Below, piece by piece: positions 33,401 through 46,616 of a stretch of DNA of 64,000 nucleotides (its first letter is position 1; each line of letters opens with the position of its first letter). The notes beneath the pieces are model-generated. The model was not told the origin of the DNA. It did not search any database and worked only from the letters and a program-made list of their open reading frames with translations. Location: contig JAOANU010000013.1 in NCBI GenBank assembly GCA_034387635.1, positions 1 through 64,000 of the forward strand, given 5' to 3'. The stretch comes from Rhodosporidiobolus odoratus (Eukaryota; Basidiomycota; Microbotryomycetes; Sporidiobolales; Sporidiobolaceae). The translations under genes were made by a program, and so were the position numbers.

Positions 33401-36400
33401 CTCGGAGGTAGGTGAAGTAAACCTCCTTCTTGACCGCACCTACGGATCAAAGGGAAGGTCAAAGGCAGGCCAACTACACAGAAGCGCAAAGTAAGCGAAC
33501 CTTCACTCTGGGTTTCCTCCTTGACCAGCTTGAGGGCTTCAAGCTTCTTCCTACTCGCCTCATCCTGCGCTTGCGGCACTACATCCGGCTCTCCCTCAAG
33601 TACAGCTTCGATAGCCCCTGGAGCAGCCTCCCGCTCGTGCGGCTGATGAGCGGCAGAGTATTCATCTTGCTCCTTCTCGAGCTGCACGAGACGAGACTTG
33701 GTGATCGTCTCGGGCAGTCCAGCCGAGACGACTGCGCCATGGTCGAGCGTGACGACGTAGCTAGCACGCGGCAAGCAGAGGTCGACGGCGTGGGTGACGA
33801 GGACGCAGGTGCGGTGTTGCATGAGCTTGCCGTTCAAGCAGCGGTCGACGAGGTGCTGAGCCGTGTGAGAGTCGACAGCGGAGAGAACGTCGTCGAGGAG
33901 GACATACTTGGCGGAGGAGTAGACGGCGCGAGCGAGAGCAATGCGAGCTTTCTGACCGCCTGCAGAAAGACACCGATGGTTAGCAGAGCCCGACAAGCGC
34001 AGCTGAGAAGGTCAGGCGTACCGGAAAGAACCGTGCCCTTCTCTCCCACCTCAGTCTCGTCTCCTAGCTCAAACTGCTTCAGATCCGGCAAGAGCGCACA
34101 CGCCTCAAGCGTCGCCTGATACCGCTTGACGTTGAGCTGGCTACCAAAAAGGATGTTGTCGCGGATAGACGCCGAGAGCAGCCATGCCGACTGTGCGGCG
34201 TACGCGGTAGTTTCGGTGAGAAGAGATGGATCAGAAGCGGTGGAGCGAATGACGGGAGAAGGTAGGAAGCTGGAGCCGGAGAGCTTGTTGGTTTCGCCGA
34301 GGAGGGAGAGAAGGACGGTGCTTTTGCCAGATCCGACTAAAACGGAGGAGGGAGTCAGTTAGGATACTGCTGGAGAGAGTGGGAAGACAGTACGTACCGG
34401 GACCGAGAATAATGCTCAGCTTTTCCTCGGGGAATCGGAGGTTCAGGTTGTCGAGGCGGAAAACATCGGTGTCTGCCCGGGCGTTGTCTTCCGCAGCCCA
34501 GGTAAAGGTGGCGTTGACAAAGCCGATCTTGCTCGAGCCGTCGGAAGCGGCCTCCTGCAAGATCGAGTACTTGTGCGTCTCTTCCTCATGGAGGTACTCG
34601 TCGATACGGCGGAGCGAGACGAGGGCCTGCAAAGTATTGACGAACATGTCGGTGAAGCCTTCCAATGGGATACGGAGGACGTTGAAGAGCGCCAGCGCGG
34701 TGAAGGCGATCTCGGCGGTGAGGTCTCGATGCAGGACTATTCATCGGAAAGTCAGCCAAGCTCTCCTAGAAGGACAGTCAATGTACGCACCCTTGGTGTG
34801 AACAGTGAACGAGACAACCGCGACGATGACGGGTGTTCCGAACATGAGGTTGCCACCGAATGTCGTGGTAAGGGCGCGTCGCCAGAGAGCAGCAAGCTCC
34901 TTCCTCCTAACGACATCCATTTTCTCCAAGAACTTCTTCTCCCACCTGTAGAAACGATCTGTCAGACCTCGTCTTCAGGGCTTGTAGCAAGGCTTGGCGG
35001 AGGAAATTGGCGCGCAGGTAACACGCGAACGGTAGAAAGGAAGAATGGGAAGGAGGAAGGGCAGAACGCACGCGAAGTACTTGACGATCCTTACTTGCGA
35101 GATGACTTCGGTTGTGAGCGTAAGGCGCTGATCAGCAGCGGCGAGAAGTTGTAGCTGATACTTGTTGTACAAGCTACCGATCCAGCCTTGGATAGGCATG
35201 ATGATGATGAAGACGGCAACCTGTGGGAGGAGGAGAATATTCGGCTGTCAGCGGGCGAAAGGGCATCGACGAAAGGAAGAGGTCTTGCTGCCGATGCAAG
35301 CGGGAAGAGCTGAATGACAGAGGGGACTCACACCGGCCAGCGCACTCAGGCCCAACAGCTTCCACAGAAGGTAGAGGATGACGATAATCGAGAAGGGCAT
35401 TTCCGACAGGAGGAAATGCAGGTAAGCTGCGAAAAGAGAGAATGAGCCTGGGGATCATCGGAGGAAAGGTTACGAGAGAAAGAAGGTACCGCAGATTTCG
35501 GATACTGCGAGGGCATACGTGTATCAGCGTACGACACGACTAGAGAGAGGAGAGAACCACGCACAACGATACGTATCGACGGAGATCAGGTTCATGATCT
35601 TGCCGCTACTGGCCTTGTCCAGCTCTTTCTCGATCTTCTCCAGCTCGTCCGCCTGACCGACCTCCTCTTGCTCGGTGATCTTGACGGCGACGGTAGGTGC
35701 AGCGCGATCGTCCGCCACGGTCTCAGCTTCGCCAGTAGGCTCCGTCTCGGCAAGCGTATCGGTGGAGGAAGAAGAGCCGGCTTGGTCTTTCCGACGCAGG
35801 GCTTTGGTGAAGACCTCGCCGACGATGATGGACCGAAGGCTGCAGACAGAAGTTCTATCAGTTTCGGAACGGACTGCAGGTTTGACGCAAAGAAAGAAGG
35901 ACGCAAGGAAGAGACGCACCGGATGCAGACCCGCCTTCCGATGAACAAGCTCTGGCTACTTCCAAGTGACCCCACCACAGTCCCAACAAACAGAAACCAA
36001 GCATACATTACAGCGACATGCGCCGGCGCCGGCTCCCCTCGATTCCGCTTCGCGATATGCGCCAGAATACCCTTAAGCATCAGGGGCGGAACACCGTTGA
36101 GCGCAACACGAATGAGAGAAAAGGTGTTCTGGGCGGCGAGAGCTGGAAGGAAGTGGTAGGTAAGCTTCCAGGCGAGCGAGAGGTCATCGACTGTTCCATC
36201 CTCCTTTCCTCCGGTGAGGCGTCGGCGCAGGAAGATAGGCGCTCGGGCAAGGAGAGCGTCGATCTCGCGCAAGGATTGGCGAAAAGCGAGGAGGACTCGA
36301 GCCGTCTTGTCGTCGGGGCGAAGATCAGGTACCGAGTCCATCTTGAGAGAGCCGACGCCGTATGCTGAAGGGAAGGCCGAGCGAAGCTGGAAGCCTTCCA

Positions 36401-37610
36401 TGTAAGACCATGTGGCGTGCGAGAAGAGGGAGGCGTTGATCTCCCTAGGTGGAGGAAGAGGGTTGCCCTTGGCGTCGACATAGGTTGAACCGGTAGAGGT
36501 AGCGTCGTGACGAGAGCGAGAGGCGAAACGGGAATGGCGCGGGGCGAAGACTTCGACGAGAAGGAGGGAGCTTGACAGGAAGAAGAGGGCTGCTTCGACC
36601 TTGAGAGCAGGGAGGGAGGGGCCGTACGGGAAGGCATGGTAGTCGAGGAGAGCCGTTCGGGCGTCAAAGAAGGCGGTAAGAGAGGAGTAGAGAACGAGGA
36701 AGGGAATGAGATGCCGTTCGAGCGTGGTGTACCAGGGAGAAACGTCGCGACGAGTTGAAGCAGGATGCTGCAGAGCGTACAGGCGGTGGGTGATGGAGAG
36801 CGCGAACTTGAACAGGAAGAGCAGAGTCGCCCACGCCTGAAGATACAGAAAGGTCAGTGCTAGCTCGCTCCTTACTACCCTAGGCCATTGTGGCAGGAGT
36901 TCGCTATGACGCGGAAGGCTAACTTGTAACCCGGAACGCCAGAAGACAAGGAGAATTGCGACTTACCCACGAAACCAGCTCGATTACTACCCAGGCCCGC
37001 CCATCCTCACTCGCATTCGCACCCCTGACAACCTTGATGACCAAGACTCCAGCCACTGCCGCCGACAGCGCGAATCCCAGCAAGTCTTTCTTGCATCCCC
37101 ATACAGCGCGTCCCACAATCTCCAAGGTCAACCTGCCTGACTTGTCCTCCCTTTGCTCGGCGACCTCACCGAGTAGCTCTTTCTGCGTCGCCGGAGTATG
37201 CCAGTCGGGACTCTGCTTCTCCGCCACGGTGCGAAGGACGCTGGTTTCTGCTCGAGCAATAGGCGTCGAGCTGCTGGCTTCCTGGTTGGTGAGGCGTATG
37301 TGCGAGGGTAGGTGTTTGTCGTGTGAGGTAAGAAGTGAATAGGCGGAGCGAAGCGCGTGGAATGAGAGGAATAAAAGCGAGAGGGAAAGGAAAATGAGGG
37401 GAATGATGCCGTCGAAGAGCCTGTCACGGGATCAGATGCATTAGCGGCGGAGCAGGCAGACAGTTACGTCGTGAAGAAAACTCACTTGATCCGGAAGCAC
37501 CGGTCAAAGTCTACGCCATCCCAGAAGTCACTTCGTCCGGCCTGAGTGCACCAAGCATCCGACGACGGCAAACTTGGCTGGTGTGCAAGCACGAGCTGTT
37601 GCTCCATCAT
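30478..37610 (-). CDS. ABCC/MRP-type full ABC transporter
   Basis: Twenty-three exons, all phases closing, give 1772 residues: 37610-37486, 37420-36967, 36836-35920, 35839-35565, 35504-35490, 35426-35332, 35220-35072, 34945-34791, 34736-34398, 34336-34022, 33959-33501, 33439-33332, 33274-32993, 32907-32836, 32713-32465, 32352-32206, 32145-32062, 31986-31852, 31725-31543, 31477-31301, 31235-31005, 30939-30775 and 30665-30478. The N-terminal TMD0-like segment is followed by TMD1, NBD1 (Walker A GPVGSGKST at 840-848, LSGGQ at 945-949, Walker B ending DD at 969-970), TMD2, and NBD2 (Walker A GRTGSGKST at 1517-1525, SAGQ at 1654-1657, Walker B DE at 1679-1680, H-loop His1711). Family members export conjugates, bile acids or drugs from vacuole or plasma membrane; the substrate is unknown. 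Degenerate Asp-Asp in NBD1 is normal for ABCC. Confidence 0.95.
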
Positions 37611-38118
37611 ATAGTTATCCCGTCTCGGCGACACCCAAGCTGGTCCTGTATGGTTGACGAGGTGGAGTCGACTGGACTTTGTCGAGTCGATCAGATTGAG
37701 GATGTCGAGCGGGTGACACGGCGGCTTGTAGAGGTACAGGCTATCGGAGGCGGAGCTGACTCGAGTTCTTAATCTACCCGCGCGGTCTGAGCAGCCGTAC
37801 AGTCGAGTCGAGCAAAGTTATTACCGGCCGAAACCTCGCGGTGTCCGCATCTTCGGATCTTGTCGGATCCGGAGAATTGATGAAACTCTACACAGCTACC
37901 TCTTCTTACGTAGGTCCGCTGTCAGGCGGACGTCGGACGTTTGCTCACCAGCTCTCTCTTCGTTTTCTCCCTGCCGTTTCATTCCCAGCACCTCGCCGCC
38001 GCGGCAGGTACAAGGCTCGGATCTTTACAGTACGCTCTGATATAGCTGATGCTCAGCGAGGCGACATGCCGAGTTGCGCCGCGTGCTACTTCGTCCCGTC
38101 GATAACCCTTGTTGCTGT
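37611..38118. other. Intergenic, promoter side of the ABCC gene
   Basis: No gene seen. It separates the ABCC start from the NudC stop, both minus strand. No recognised drug-response element was found by eye. Confidence 0.4.
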
Positions 38119-39567
38119 TCATCCGATTTTCCTGCAGAGGTATATCCGCCGAGCGTGAATCAGAGAGTTCAGACAGAGCGGTAGAGGAGGAGGAAGTGCA
38201 AGAGAGGGGCCATGTACACGTGTTGCGCACAGCAGAAGGAGAAAGAACGGGGACGTACGCCTTCGAAAAGTCCATTTCCGGGTGTTGCTCCTGAAACTTC
38301 CGCAGCATCTGCACAAGGTAAGAAGTGTCAGTACTGCACAGTGTACTCTGCGCCCGGCTTCGAGGTTCTGGATCAAGCTGTTTGCCGGATAGCCACATTT
38401 CGAATACGAAGAAAGGCAACGCACCTCCTGCTTCTTAAGCTCGTCTGAGCTAGGTTTGCCCATTTGCTGCGAGAAAGGGGATGTCAGCAAAGCGTTCGAC
38501 TCTTCGTCGAATTTTGCGGCACTATATCCCGAGCTGGGAGCAGATCAGAAGAGAGAGGTTGCGACTCACCTTTTGCTGGTTGTCGAACTGAAAGTGGGCA
38601 AGACGGGATTATCCAACAGCGTCAGCCACATCAGTCTCGAGATATATTGCACGACTGGGTGCGGGTCAACAGGTTCGGCATGGCCGGGGGAAAAGCTTGA
38701 CGGAACGCAGAGAAAAAGGAAAGAGAAACCGCTGCGACTTACCATCATCTTCTCCACCATCGCCCGCGTCTCGCCGTCAAGGTCGCTAAGTTTCGAGTTC
38801 TCTGGCTGAATCTTCGTCGTGTCGATCTTGGGCGCTGAAGTAACGACGTGAGGCCACCATGTTTGCTGGTTGACCTTCTCGAGCGAGATCGTAATCTCCC
38901 GAGAGTCGTCTGAAGGTGCCGAGCTGGGTCAGTCAAAGAGTAGCTTATGGCTGGAGTGACGCGTAAGATGGCGGGCGAAGGTGAAGCTTACCGAGCGTCC
39001 AGGTTGAATCGTCGACCTTGATCTCCCTGGCGAGTTCTCCTTCTAACACTGGCGGTTCTCCCTTGAGCCCGACCTTGATCGAAAGCTTCTTCAGCACGAC
39101 GTCGAGCTGCTTTCCCTTGGTTCCAGGCGGCACGGGGACGGAAACGGTAACGTCGGTGAGTGTTTGGCGCCAACGGTAAGGTAGAGCTGTCGTAGGCGAG
39201 AGAGGGTCAGCGGCGTCGTCTACGTATACTTGTATCGTAAAGGAGCGATCAATGCTCCAGCCAAGCTTCGCATGCCGGACTGGCGGTCCAACGTTTCATC
39301 TCCCGTTTCTTCGATCCCTTCCCACGGGCGTCGATCATGCGGAGAAGCTCAGGACTACCACGCCATGTCGACTGATACGGCTCGAGACCCTCTCCTACTT
39401 GCTTCATAGTTTCCAAGTGCGTACTCGTCGAGTTGTTTCTCCTCGTTGAGATGAGAGAACTCACCTTCTTGCTCCCTCTTCTCCCGTTCTGCATTGGTCA
39501 GATCCAGCTTCTTCTGTTCCTCCTCACTCAGTTCAGGCGGGGCGGCATCTCCAGGCGAGGCAGACAT
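38119..39567 (-). CDS. NUDC: Nuclear distribution protein NudC
   Basis: Hsp90-linked CS-domain protein needed for dynein-dependent nuclear migration. Seven exons give 195 residues, the usual fungal length: 39567-39465, 39186-38992, 38909-38743, 38587-38570, 38466-38425, 38308-38259 and 38131-38119. All phases close. Family segments: [131 protein letters not shown] at the end. Two microexons (18 nt and 13 nt, the latter holding the stop) were placed from family conservation plus splice signals. A short acidic N-terminus ([20 protein letters not shown]) precedes the CS domain. It sits between two ABC exporters on the same strand, which looks coincidental. Confidence 0.95.
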
Positions 39568-39976
39568 GTTGCGATCAAGTTCAGGTGCACGAGGAGAAAG
39601 AGCCGGAATCGAACAAGTCCGCCTCGCTTCCCTTGTACATCACTCGACCCGCTCAGCTTACTCAGTTTACAGTTGCGTAATCGGACCTCGAACTGGGATG
39701 CAGTCAAGATCTCCATTCCAAGGCAAATGCCGGAGGATGAAAAGAGAAAACTAAGCTATATAAGAGCGTAAGAAAGGGCGAAAAGTAACTAAGAGGGCGG
39801 AGTAAGAACATCATCGATGCGATGCAGTCAATACAAGGAGAACGAAGGAGGAAGGACGAAGGGGAAGGGAAAGCTCGCGGAAAAGCCAGATTCCATCGAG
39901 GTCGAAAAGAAAGAAAAGTGTGTAGTGTCCGTAGAGAAGGAGGTAAAATGCGTGCCGCCTCTATGATAAGAGGCTT

Positions 39977-42900
39977 CTATCGCTTGGAGTACCTGGGTGT
40001 GGGTAAAGCAACGTCAGTCAGGTTGCGCAATAGTTGAGAGAAAGAACGCCTAGATCGCACCTGAAGGTAAGGAAGCGAGCTCCGAAAACGGTGAGAAGCA
40101 TGTTGAAGACGACATAGACGACGAAATATCCGATGTAGGCGCCACGCTCATCGTAGTGCATGTCGAGGGGACGGTAGAAATCGTCACCGACAGAGTAAGT
40201 GCAGTCTGCAGAGGAGCTTAAGTTAGGACGGCAGTTCTTGCCAGAAAGACATAGACAGGGAAGTGGGAACAGTCAAGTGGAAGGTGGGAGGGAGACGAGA
40301 GAAACAGAGGAAGGGGGGCCGAAAGCGAAGATGAAGGGAAGACTTACACTGGCAGCCTGCCGTTGCGTCCGGATTCGCAAGGTACCCACCTGCTTCTCCG
40401 ATGTACGCTCCCATCCACCCATCGCAAGTCTGTCCAGCCGGCGGTTCAACGATGCTGTATTCGCGCTCCTTGCACCGGATCTGGAGATCGTGCATCTCGC
40501 TGCAGGGAGGAGAGGATGTGGTCAGTCTAAGTTGAGCGACTGACGTTTGCAAGACGTACTTGGTCACAAGGCCGGAGATGAGCCACGTAAAGGGGTCGAG
40601 GTCTGCAAGGAAGAGATGGTAAGCTAGAATCCGACAAAGATGGGCCAACGCCACGCACAGTACAGCCAGGCACGGAAGAAATGCGGCATGTTGTTCTTGG
40701 GGACCGTGACACCGCAGAAGAGACTGAACACGACCAGGAGGAAGGGGTTGGTCATCTAAGGGGGAGGGTATTGTCAGATCTGATGGGCACTATAGGGGCG
40801 ATCAAGGACAACATACCGCGGCAGCGTAGATCGTCGGCGCAAGGGCGGCGACAGCTTGTCCCATCGTGACAGCGAAGAGCTCAGTGAGGAGGATGAAGGC
40901 GTAGGCGTAACCGGCGCGATTGGAATCCATGTTGAAGCCCATGGGGTAGTACAGGAGGAGGAAGAATACGACCGAACACAGGATCGAGTACGGCATTTCG
41001 GCGGCGAGCTGAGCGAGGGAGAAGACGACAGGCGAGTACATCTTGGAACTAGCCTCGCGGAGGAAGGTCATCCTCTGCGAAACAGGAGCGGAAAGGGGAG
41101 AGGGCGGATAGGATGTTATAAGGCGGCGTCAGCAAAAATACGACAACCTGCAGGACTGCGTCTCTCCTTACCGCGCCGATGAACATAGGTTCTATCTGAC
41201 TCATGATGATAGCAGGAATAACCTGTGCAGGACGTATGGGTGAGCGGAAACGAAGAAGGGGAAGTAGGAGGGGAGGAAGACGCACCGAAATGAAGAAGAT
41301 GGCGAAGACGCGGTACTGCAAGGATGCGACCGAGTCGTCCAAGTTCAGGAATGTGAGACCGACACAGAGCGCGATGGTAATGTGGTTGACCAAGCGAGTC
41401 CATCCCTGCGTACGCCCAGAGAATGTCAGCATCGCGTATCAAACGGAAAGACGGCGTGGTACGTACATAATCCGGGGAGCGGAGGAAGGCAGTGAGAGTA
41501 CGCCCACTGACGACCTGAAGCTGGTGCCAGAAGGGCGTGGCGTACTGGTTCTTCAGGCTGGGATCGGTCGACTCGGGCATCGCAAGACCTTCTTCCTTGA
41601 GCTGAGCGATTTCGCGCTTGACCTTGCTGAACTCCGGCGACTCAAGCCATAGGTCCGCCCAGTCGGTAGGTCCGACAGCCCTGCCGGAGCCAGCACCGAT
41701 AGCCTCGAGCATGTCTGGAAAATGGGAGAGAAGGTCAGCCAGATCATGCCACTGGCGGACAATGGGAGGGCTAACGTACACTCAGCCGGGTTGGCGGAGT
41801 CCGGGCAGTCAGCTCCGTTGCGAGCGAGGTACTCGCGAAGAACGTGCGAGTCTTTGCCGATGTCACCGAAGTAGACGCAGCGTCCGCCTGCCTTGAGCAA
41901 GAGAAGACGGTCGAAGTTCTCAAAAAGCATGGCATTGGGCTGTGGAGGTAAGTATGTCAGCGAGAGATCGAAGAGGTTACCCGGAGTAGGTGGTGGGCTA
42001 GGAAAAGCGCCCACCTGGTGGATGGTGACGAGAATGGCCTGGCCGGCGGCGGCGAGCTTGCGGAGGAAACGGACGATGTTGTACGCAGACTGACCGTCGA
42101 GACCTGCCAGGAAAGGCCTCGTAAGGGCAATCACGTGGGAGAAAAGAGGAGACGACGCACCCGAAGTAGGCTCGTCGAGGAAAAGCAGAAGTTGCGGCTT
42201 GGACGCGAGCTCGACACCGATAGTGACACGTTTGCGGGCTTCGACGTCGAGACCAAAGCCAGGGAAACCGATCATAGCGTCGGCCTTGTCTTCGAGCTCA
42301 AGAAGCTGGATGACTTCCTCGACCTGTGGAGAAGAGGACGATGAGCAGGAGACTACCGCATAGAGGGCTTGACAGACGTACGTAGTCATCCTTCTCCTTC
42401 TTCGAAACACTCGCAGGCTGACGGAGGTAGGCGGAGAAGCGGAGCGCTTCACGAACCGTGGCAGTGTGTTCGTGAGTGTCCATCTGCTCTACGTATGCAG
42501 TACCACGCTGGAACTCGCGACCAGGCACACGGCCTGCAACGAGACGATCACCGCCGATGACACCGACAGTCTTGCGGTTGGCGAGAACCTGTGGAAGAAC
42601 AAATAGAAAGGTCAGCAACGCATGATGCTTCGAGAGCGAGTTAAAGTACTGACATCGAGTAGGGTGGTCTTTCCAGCTCCACTAGAGCCCATAAGAGCCG
42701 TGAGCTGACCAGGGCGGACGTAACCGAATACGTGGTCGAGGAGTTGACGGTGACCACCGGGAACAGGGACGGTGTAGCTGCATTGCCATAGGTTAGTCTG
42801 CAGATCCAATAAGACGAGATTCAGGAGGGGAACGCACGTCAAGTCCTCCCAAGTGAACGGCTTCTTAGTCTGGATGAGGTTCGACAAATCTTGCTCGACT

Positions 42901-45900
42901 TCACCCTTCCTGAAAGCCTCCTTGTTCTTCTCCAGCTCCTCATTCAGGCGCTTGCGTTCCTTGTTCTCCTTGGCGAAAACGTTGATGGCTGGCGCAGAAG
43001 CACCGTGGTCGAGGAGCTCGGCGAGGTAAGCCTCTGCGGAAAACAAGAGGGAAAGGCAAGGATGGCAGGTTTAGCGGGAATGTGATACGGGAGAGAATGA
43101 GGGCCAGGAACGTACGAATCAAGTTGAAGCCAACAAAGAAGACGATGGAGATACCCCAGTTACGCCACTGCTCCGATACATTGTAGTCGTAGGCAGCAGA
43201 CAAGTAGTCTCGTCCGGGCACGGCGGGGTTACCGGCAGTCGAACCAGCGAGGGTGCACACCTGGTTGGGCCCGAGAGCCTCCGGGTATTGCGGAAGGAGC
43301 CCGCCAAGGGAGGACGGTGTAATGTAAGTTCCGACGCATTGGAGGTCGAGGCGCTTGAACTCGTTTTCCATGGCAGCGGAGAAGGAATAGTTGAGAGGGT
43401 TCAGGTAGGTGAGCCAGAAGAGCCATCGCTTTTGGGAGAAGATGGGTATGAGGTAGCCTGGGAGAAAGATGCGGAATCAATGGGTGTCCGCAGATGGTGA
43501 GAGGAAATGATCGGGCGTACCGGAGTAGAGGATCATGATAGTGACGATGAAGGATGCCAGGCGAGAAGCTTGATCGTAGTTCTACAAGTCGAATAAGGTA
43601 AGGGAAGGTATGCAGACGAGAGAAATGCGGAGCACGCACCTGGCAGAGTGTACCGAGAAGCCTGAAGAATCCAGCGAGCGACAAGAATCCACTAGCAACG
43701 ATGAGATAGAACTGGACGACAAGGGAGGTCAGCGATTATAAACGGGTTGGGTAGACAGGGTAGACAGGAAAAAGAACATAGTAGCTGCACGTACCGAGAA
43801 GAAAGCTCCAGCCGAGGGGTAGAGACCACCCATGAAGTAGCCGATAATGCAGAAGATAAGAATCTGGAGCAAGTTGTTCGGCGCGTCGGCGAGAGTGGCA
43901 GCAATCGTCATGGCACTCGGGCGGTAGAAGGAAAACTGTTTATGCTTGTGAGAGATCGGACGTCCCATCATCCTATTGGCAAAGAGTCGTTAGGAGCCTC
44001 TCGCCGGTAAGAGGAGAAGAAAGCGCACTGAGTCGGAAGCTCGTTGAAAGCCTGGAAAGAGTTGAACAAGAGGGCGATAAAGATCAAACCTGTTTCTCCC
44101 TCTCGCGTCAGTAACCGGACACGCGGAGGCGAAGAGCGGAAGAAGCTCACCACCACGAGTGAAGGCACCTGCAGCAGTCTGCGGCATCTGGAAGTAGACG
44201 GCGCCACTGATGAGGGCGACGATGATTGAGGTGCTCCACGAGACGACGAGGTCGACCTTGTCCTGAGCCTTGAGCTGGAATCTGAAAAGAACAAGGCGGG
44301 GAGGAAAAGGGTCAGACGCTTCCGATTCGAAATCGGAGGCAAGAGACAACACGTACTGTCGCTGCATCAAAGCCCAAACCTGCGCCGGGAAGCTCGCCGT
44401 GTAGACCGACTTCTTGGACACGCCAGTCCGCTTGTCGGTGGCAACTGCTTGACGGAATTCCTCCCGGTGCTTCTCGTCGGCTTCGGCTCCGGCTTGGTAT
44501 GCGTCGCGCTCGGCCATCATGCGAGCATAGATCTCCGACTCCTTGTAGGCCGCTTCGAGAGCTTCGGGGGTTGAAGGGACGTCGGCTTCGGTACGGCCGG
44601 CGGCGAGCTTGCGCTCGTTCGGGTCTGCAAGCCAAGATTCCGTCAGCCTGTGCCGCAGGACATAACGTTGGCGCGAAGAGACGCACCGGTGCAACCAGTG
44701 AGGTAATCAGCGGTGGTCTGACGAGGAAGGTCGGCGTAGCCGAGCGACATCTGGAAAGGACAGGAAAGTCAGCCAGAAAAGCTGGATGCTCAAGAGATAG
44801 CCAAGCGCACCATGTATGCGCGAGCTTCCTTCGCAGGACCGAAGTAGACTTGGCGGCCCTGGGTGTAGCAAGCGGACAGGGTCGTAAAAGTGGACGACAG
44901 GGCAAGACAGGAGGAAAGGAGAGGTCAGCTCGTCGCCCGAAAGAACGCAAACCAAAGTGAACGTACGTTATCAATTACGAGAACCTTGTCGAACTGGTCG
45001 TAAATACCTTCACCAGCTTGGTAGAGCGAAGTGAAGCTGAGGCGGAAGAAGCAAGTCAGCCGAAAGTCGACGAACAGACAGACCTCGAGAGGACGTACGT
45101 AGCCATCTGGTGAACGTCGGTGAGGACGCGAAGGGCCTTGGCGTAGTCGAGCGCGGTGGAGGCATCGAGACCACGCGTACTGCACGAGAGATCGGGTTAG
45201 AATGCTTTGCATGAGGGAACGGAAGGAGGCCGTACGAGTTGTCCCACGAGCAAACCACTCCACGGGCAGCCATCTGTGATGGAAGAAGGAGAACAGTCAG
45301 TATTTAGGGTAAGCTGATCGAATGGGAACGGAGAAAGACGCACCATCTCCGCAATAGACACACGCTTCCTCTCACCTCCCGAGACACCACGAACAAACGG
45401 AGATCCGACCATCGTGTTCCTCGTGTGCGGGATACCGAGCATCTTGAGCAATAACTCCATGACCTCCGAGTTGAAGTCTTTTCTGTTCTTGCCCGGAAGA
45501 AGCTTGCCGGGGGTTTTGAGGGAGAGTGCGAACATGAGGGTTTGCGCGACGGTGAGGGTGGCGGCGTGGATGTCGTCCTCTGCACAAGCGAAGGAGCGTG
45601 AGCCTAGGCGAGCTGTGGGAGAGGAACAAAGACCAACCTTGATTGTAGACGACCTCGCCACGGTAGCGCTTGGCCATCTCGGCCGCGGGGATACCGCCGT
45701 ACGAGACGTCTCCCTCGACACCAAGATATCCTCCGCGGTAGTTGGCGATGGTCTTGAGGAAAGTAGAACAACCGGAACCGGGACGACCAAGTACCAAGCA
45801 CATCTCACCGGGCTTCAAGCAGCCGTCGAACTCTGTGAGCAGAAAGTGTGTGAGATGGGTTCGAGACCAAGGCAAAGGAAGTTGGAACGGGATACGAAGA

Positions 45901-46616
45901 CAGAAGGGGGATGGGGCGCACCATGAAGAAGGGGTTTTGGGTTGGGCTTGAAGAAGCCGGTCTTCGTGTGCTTCATCGTGAAGATGAGAGGCCAGAGGAT
46001 CGCCTCCTTGACGGCATCGGGGAAAGTGCGGATGTGGAGCTGCGAGCGGTCAAGATGGTGCCGTCAGCTGTAAGAGCGCAAGCGACGAGGAGCCAAACAA
46101 GCAAACTCACCTTGATACCACCATTACCAACAACCTTGAGCTTGTCCCACGAGACACCGACAACCTTGCGCTTGAAGCCGGCATCGTCGTACTGCTGGAC
46201 CTCGTTTCGGAGGTAGGCCAAAAGATCGAAATCCTCCTCTTCAGTCCCCTTCTCGAGGTCGCTCTTCTGGCCGGTCTTGACCCGATGAAGGGATGAGCGC
46301 CGACTCAGCTCGCGGCGGAGTTCCTGCGCGTCCGGGTGAGAGGGTGAGCACGACAAGCGGTCAATATTTGACCGAGGCGATGGGTACGCATGGTCCAAGG
46401 AAAGTTGAGCAGAAAACACACCTCAAACTGCGCTTCTGCCTGCTTCACGTGTACATGTTGGTCGGGGTTATCTTGCTGATCTGCCGAGGCGAGCGTGTCC
46501 GTAGAAGCGGGAGACAAGGGTTCAACACCCTCATCGCGAATTTCGGTTTGAACCATTGAATGAGATGGAGCCACACCGGTCGCTCCAATGGCGGCGACGG
46601 GGACAGCGGCCTGCAT
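39977..46616 (-). CDS. PDR-type (ABCG) full ABC transporter
   Basis: Thirty-two exons from 46616 to 39977 close in phase and give 1479 residues with the reverse order NBD-TMD-NBD-TMD. NBD1 has the PDR-typical degenerate Walker [10 protein letters not shown] (191-199) and [17 protein letters not shown]2 has GSSGAGKTT (886-894), [19 protein letters not shown] and [10 protein letters not shown]. The TMD halves show long hydrophobic runs such as [20 protein letters not shown] and [20 protein letters not shown], and a Cys-containing late extracellular loop (CKEREY, then CDGWMG, then CQYCTY). The last exon is 16 nt (YSKR plus stop). Exon 1 is 46616-46422; an upstream non-coding exon is possible. 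Family role: plasma-membrane efflux of drugs or lipids, as Pdr5/Snq2. A TATA-like element lies about 690 bp upstream. Confidence 0.95.

Noticed and set aside
39560..39640. tRNA-like GTTCGATTCC motif on the minus strand
   Set aside because: The flanking bases do not form a T stem and no acceptor or anticodon arm can be drawn; it overlaps the NudC 5' end.
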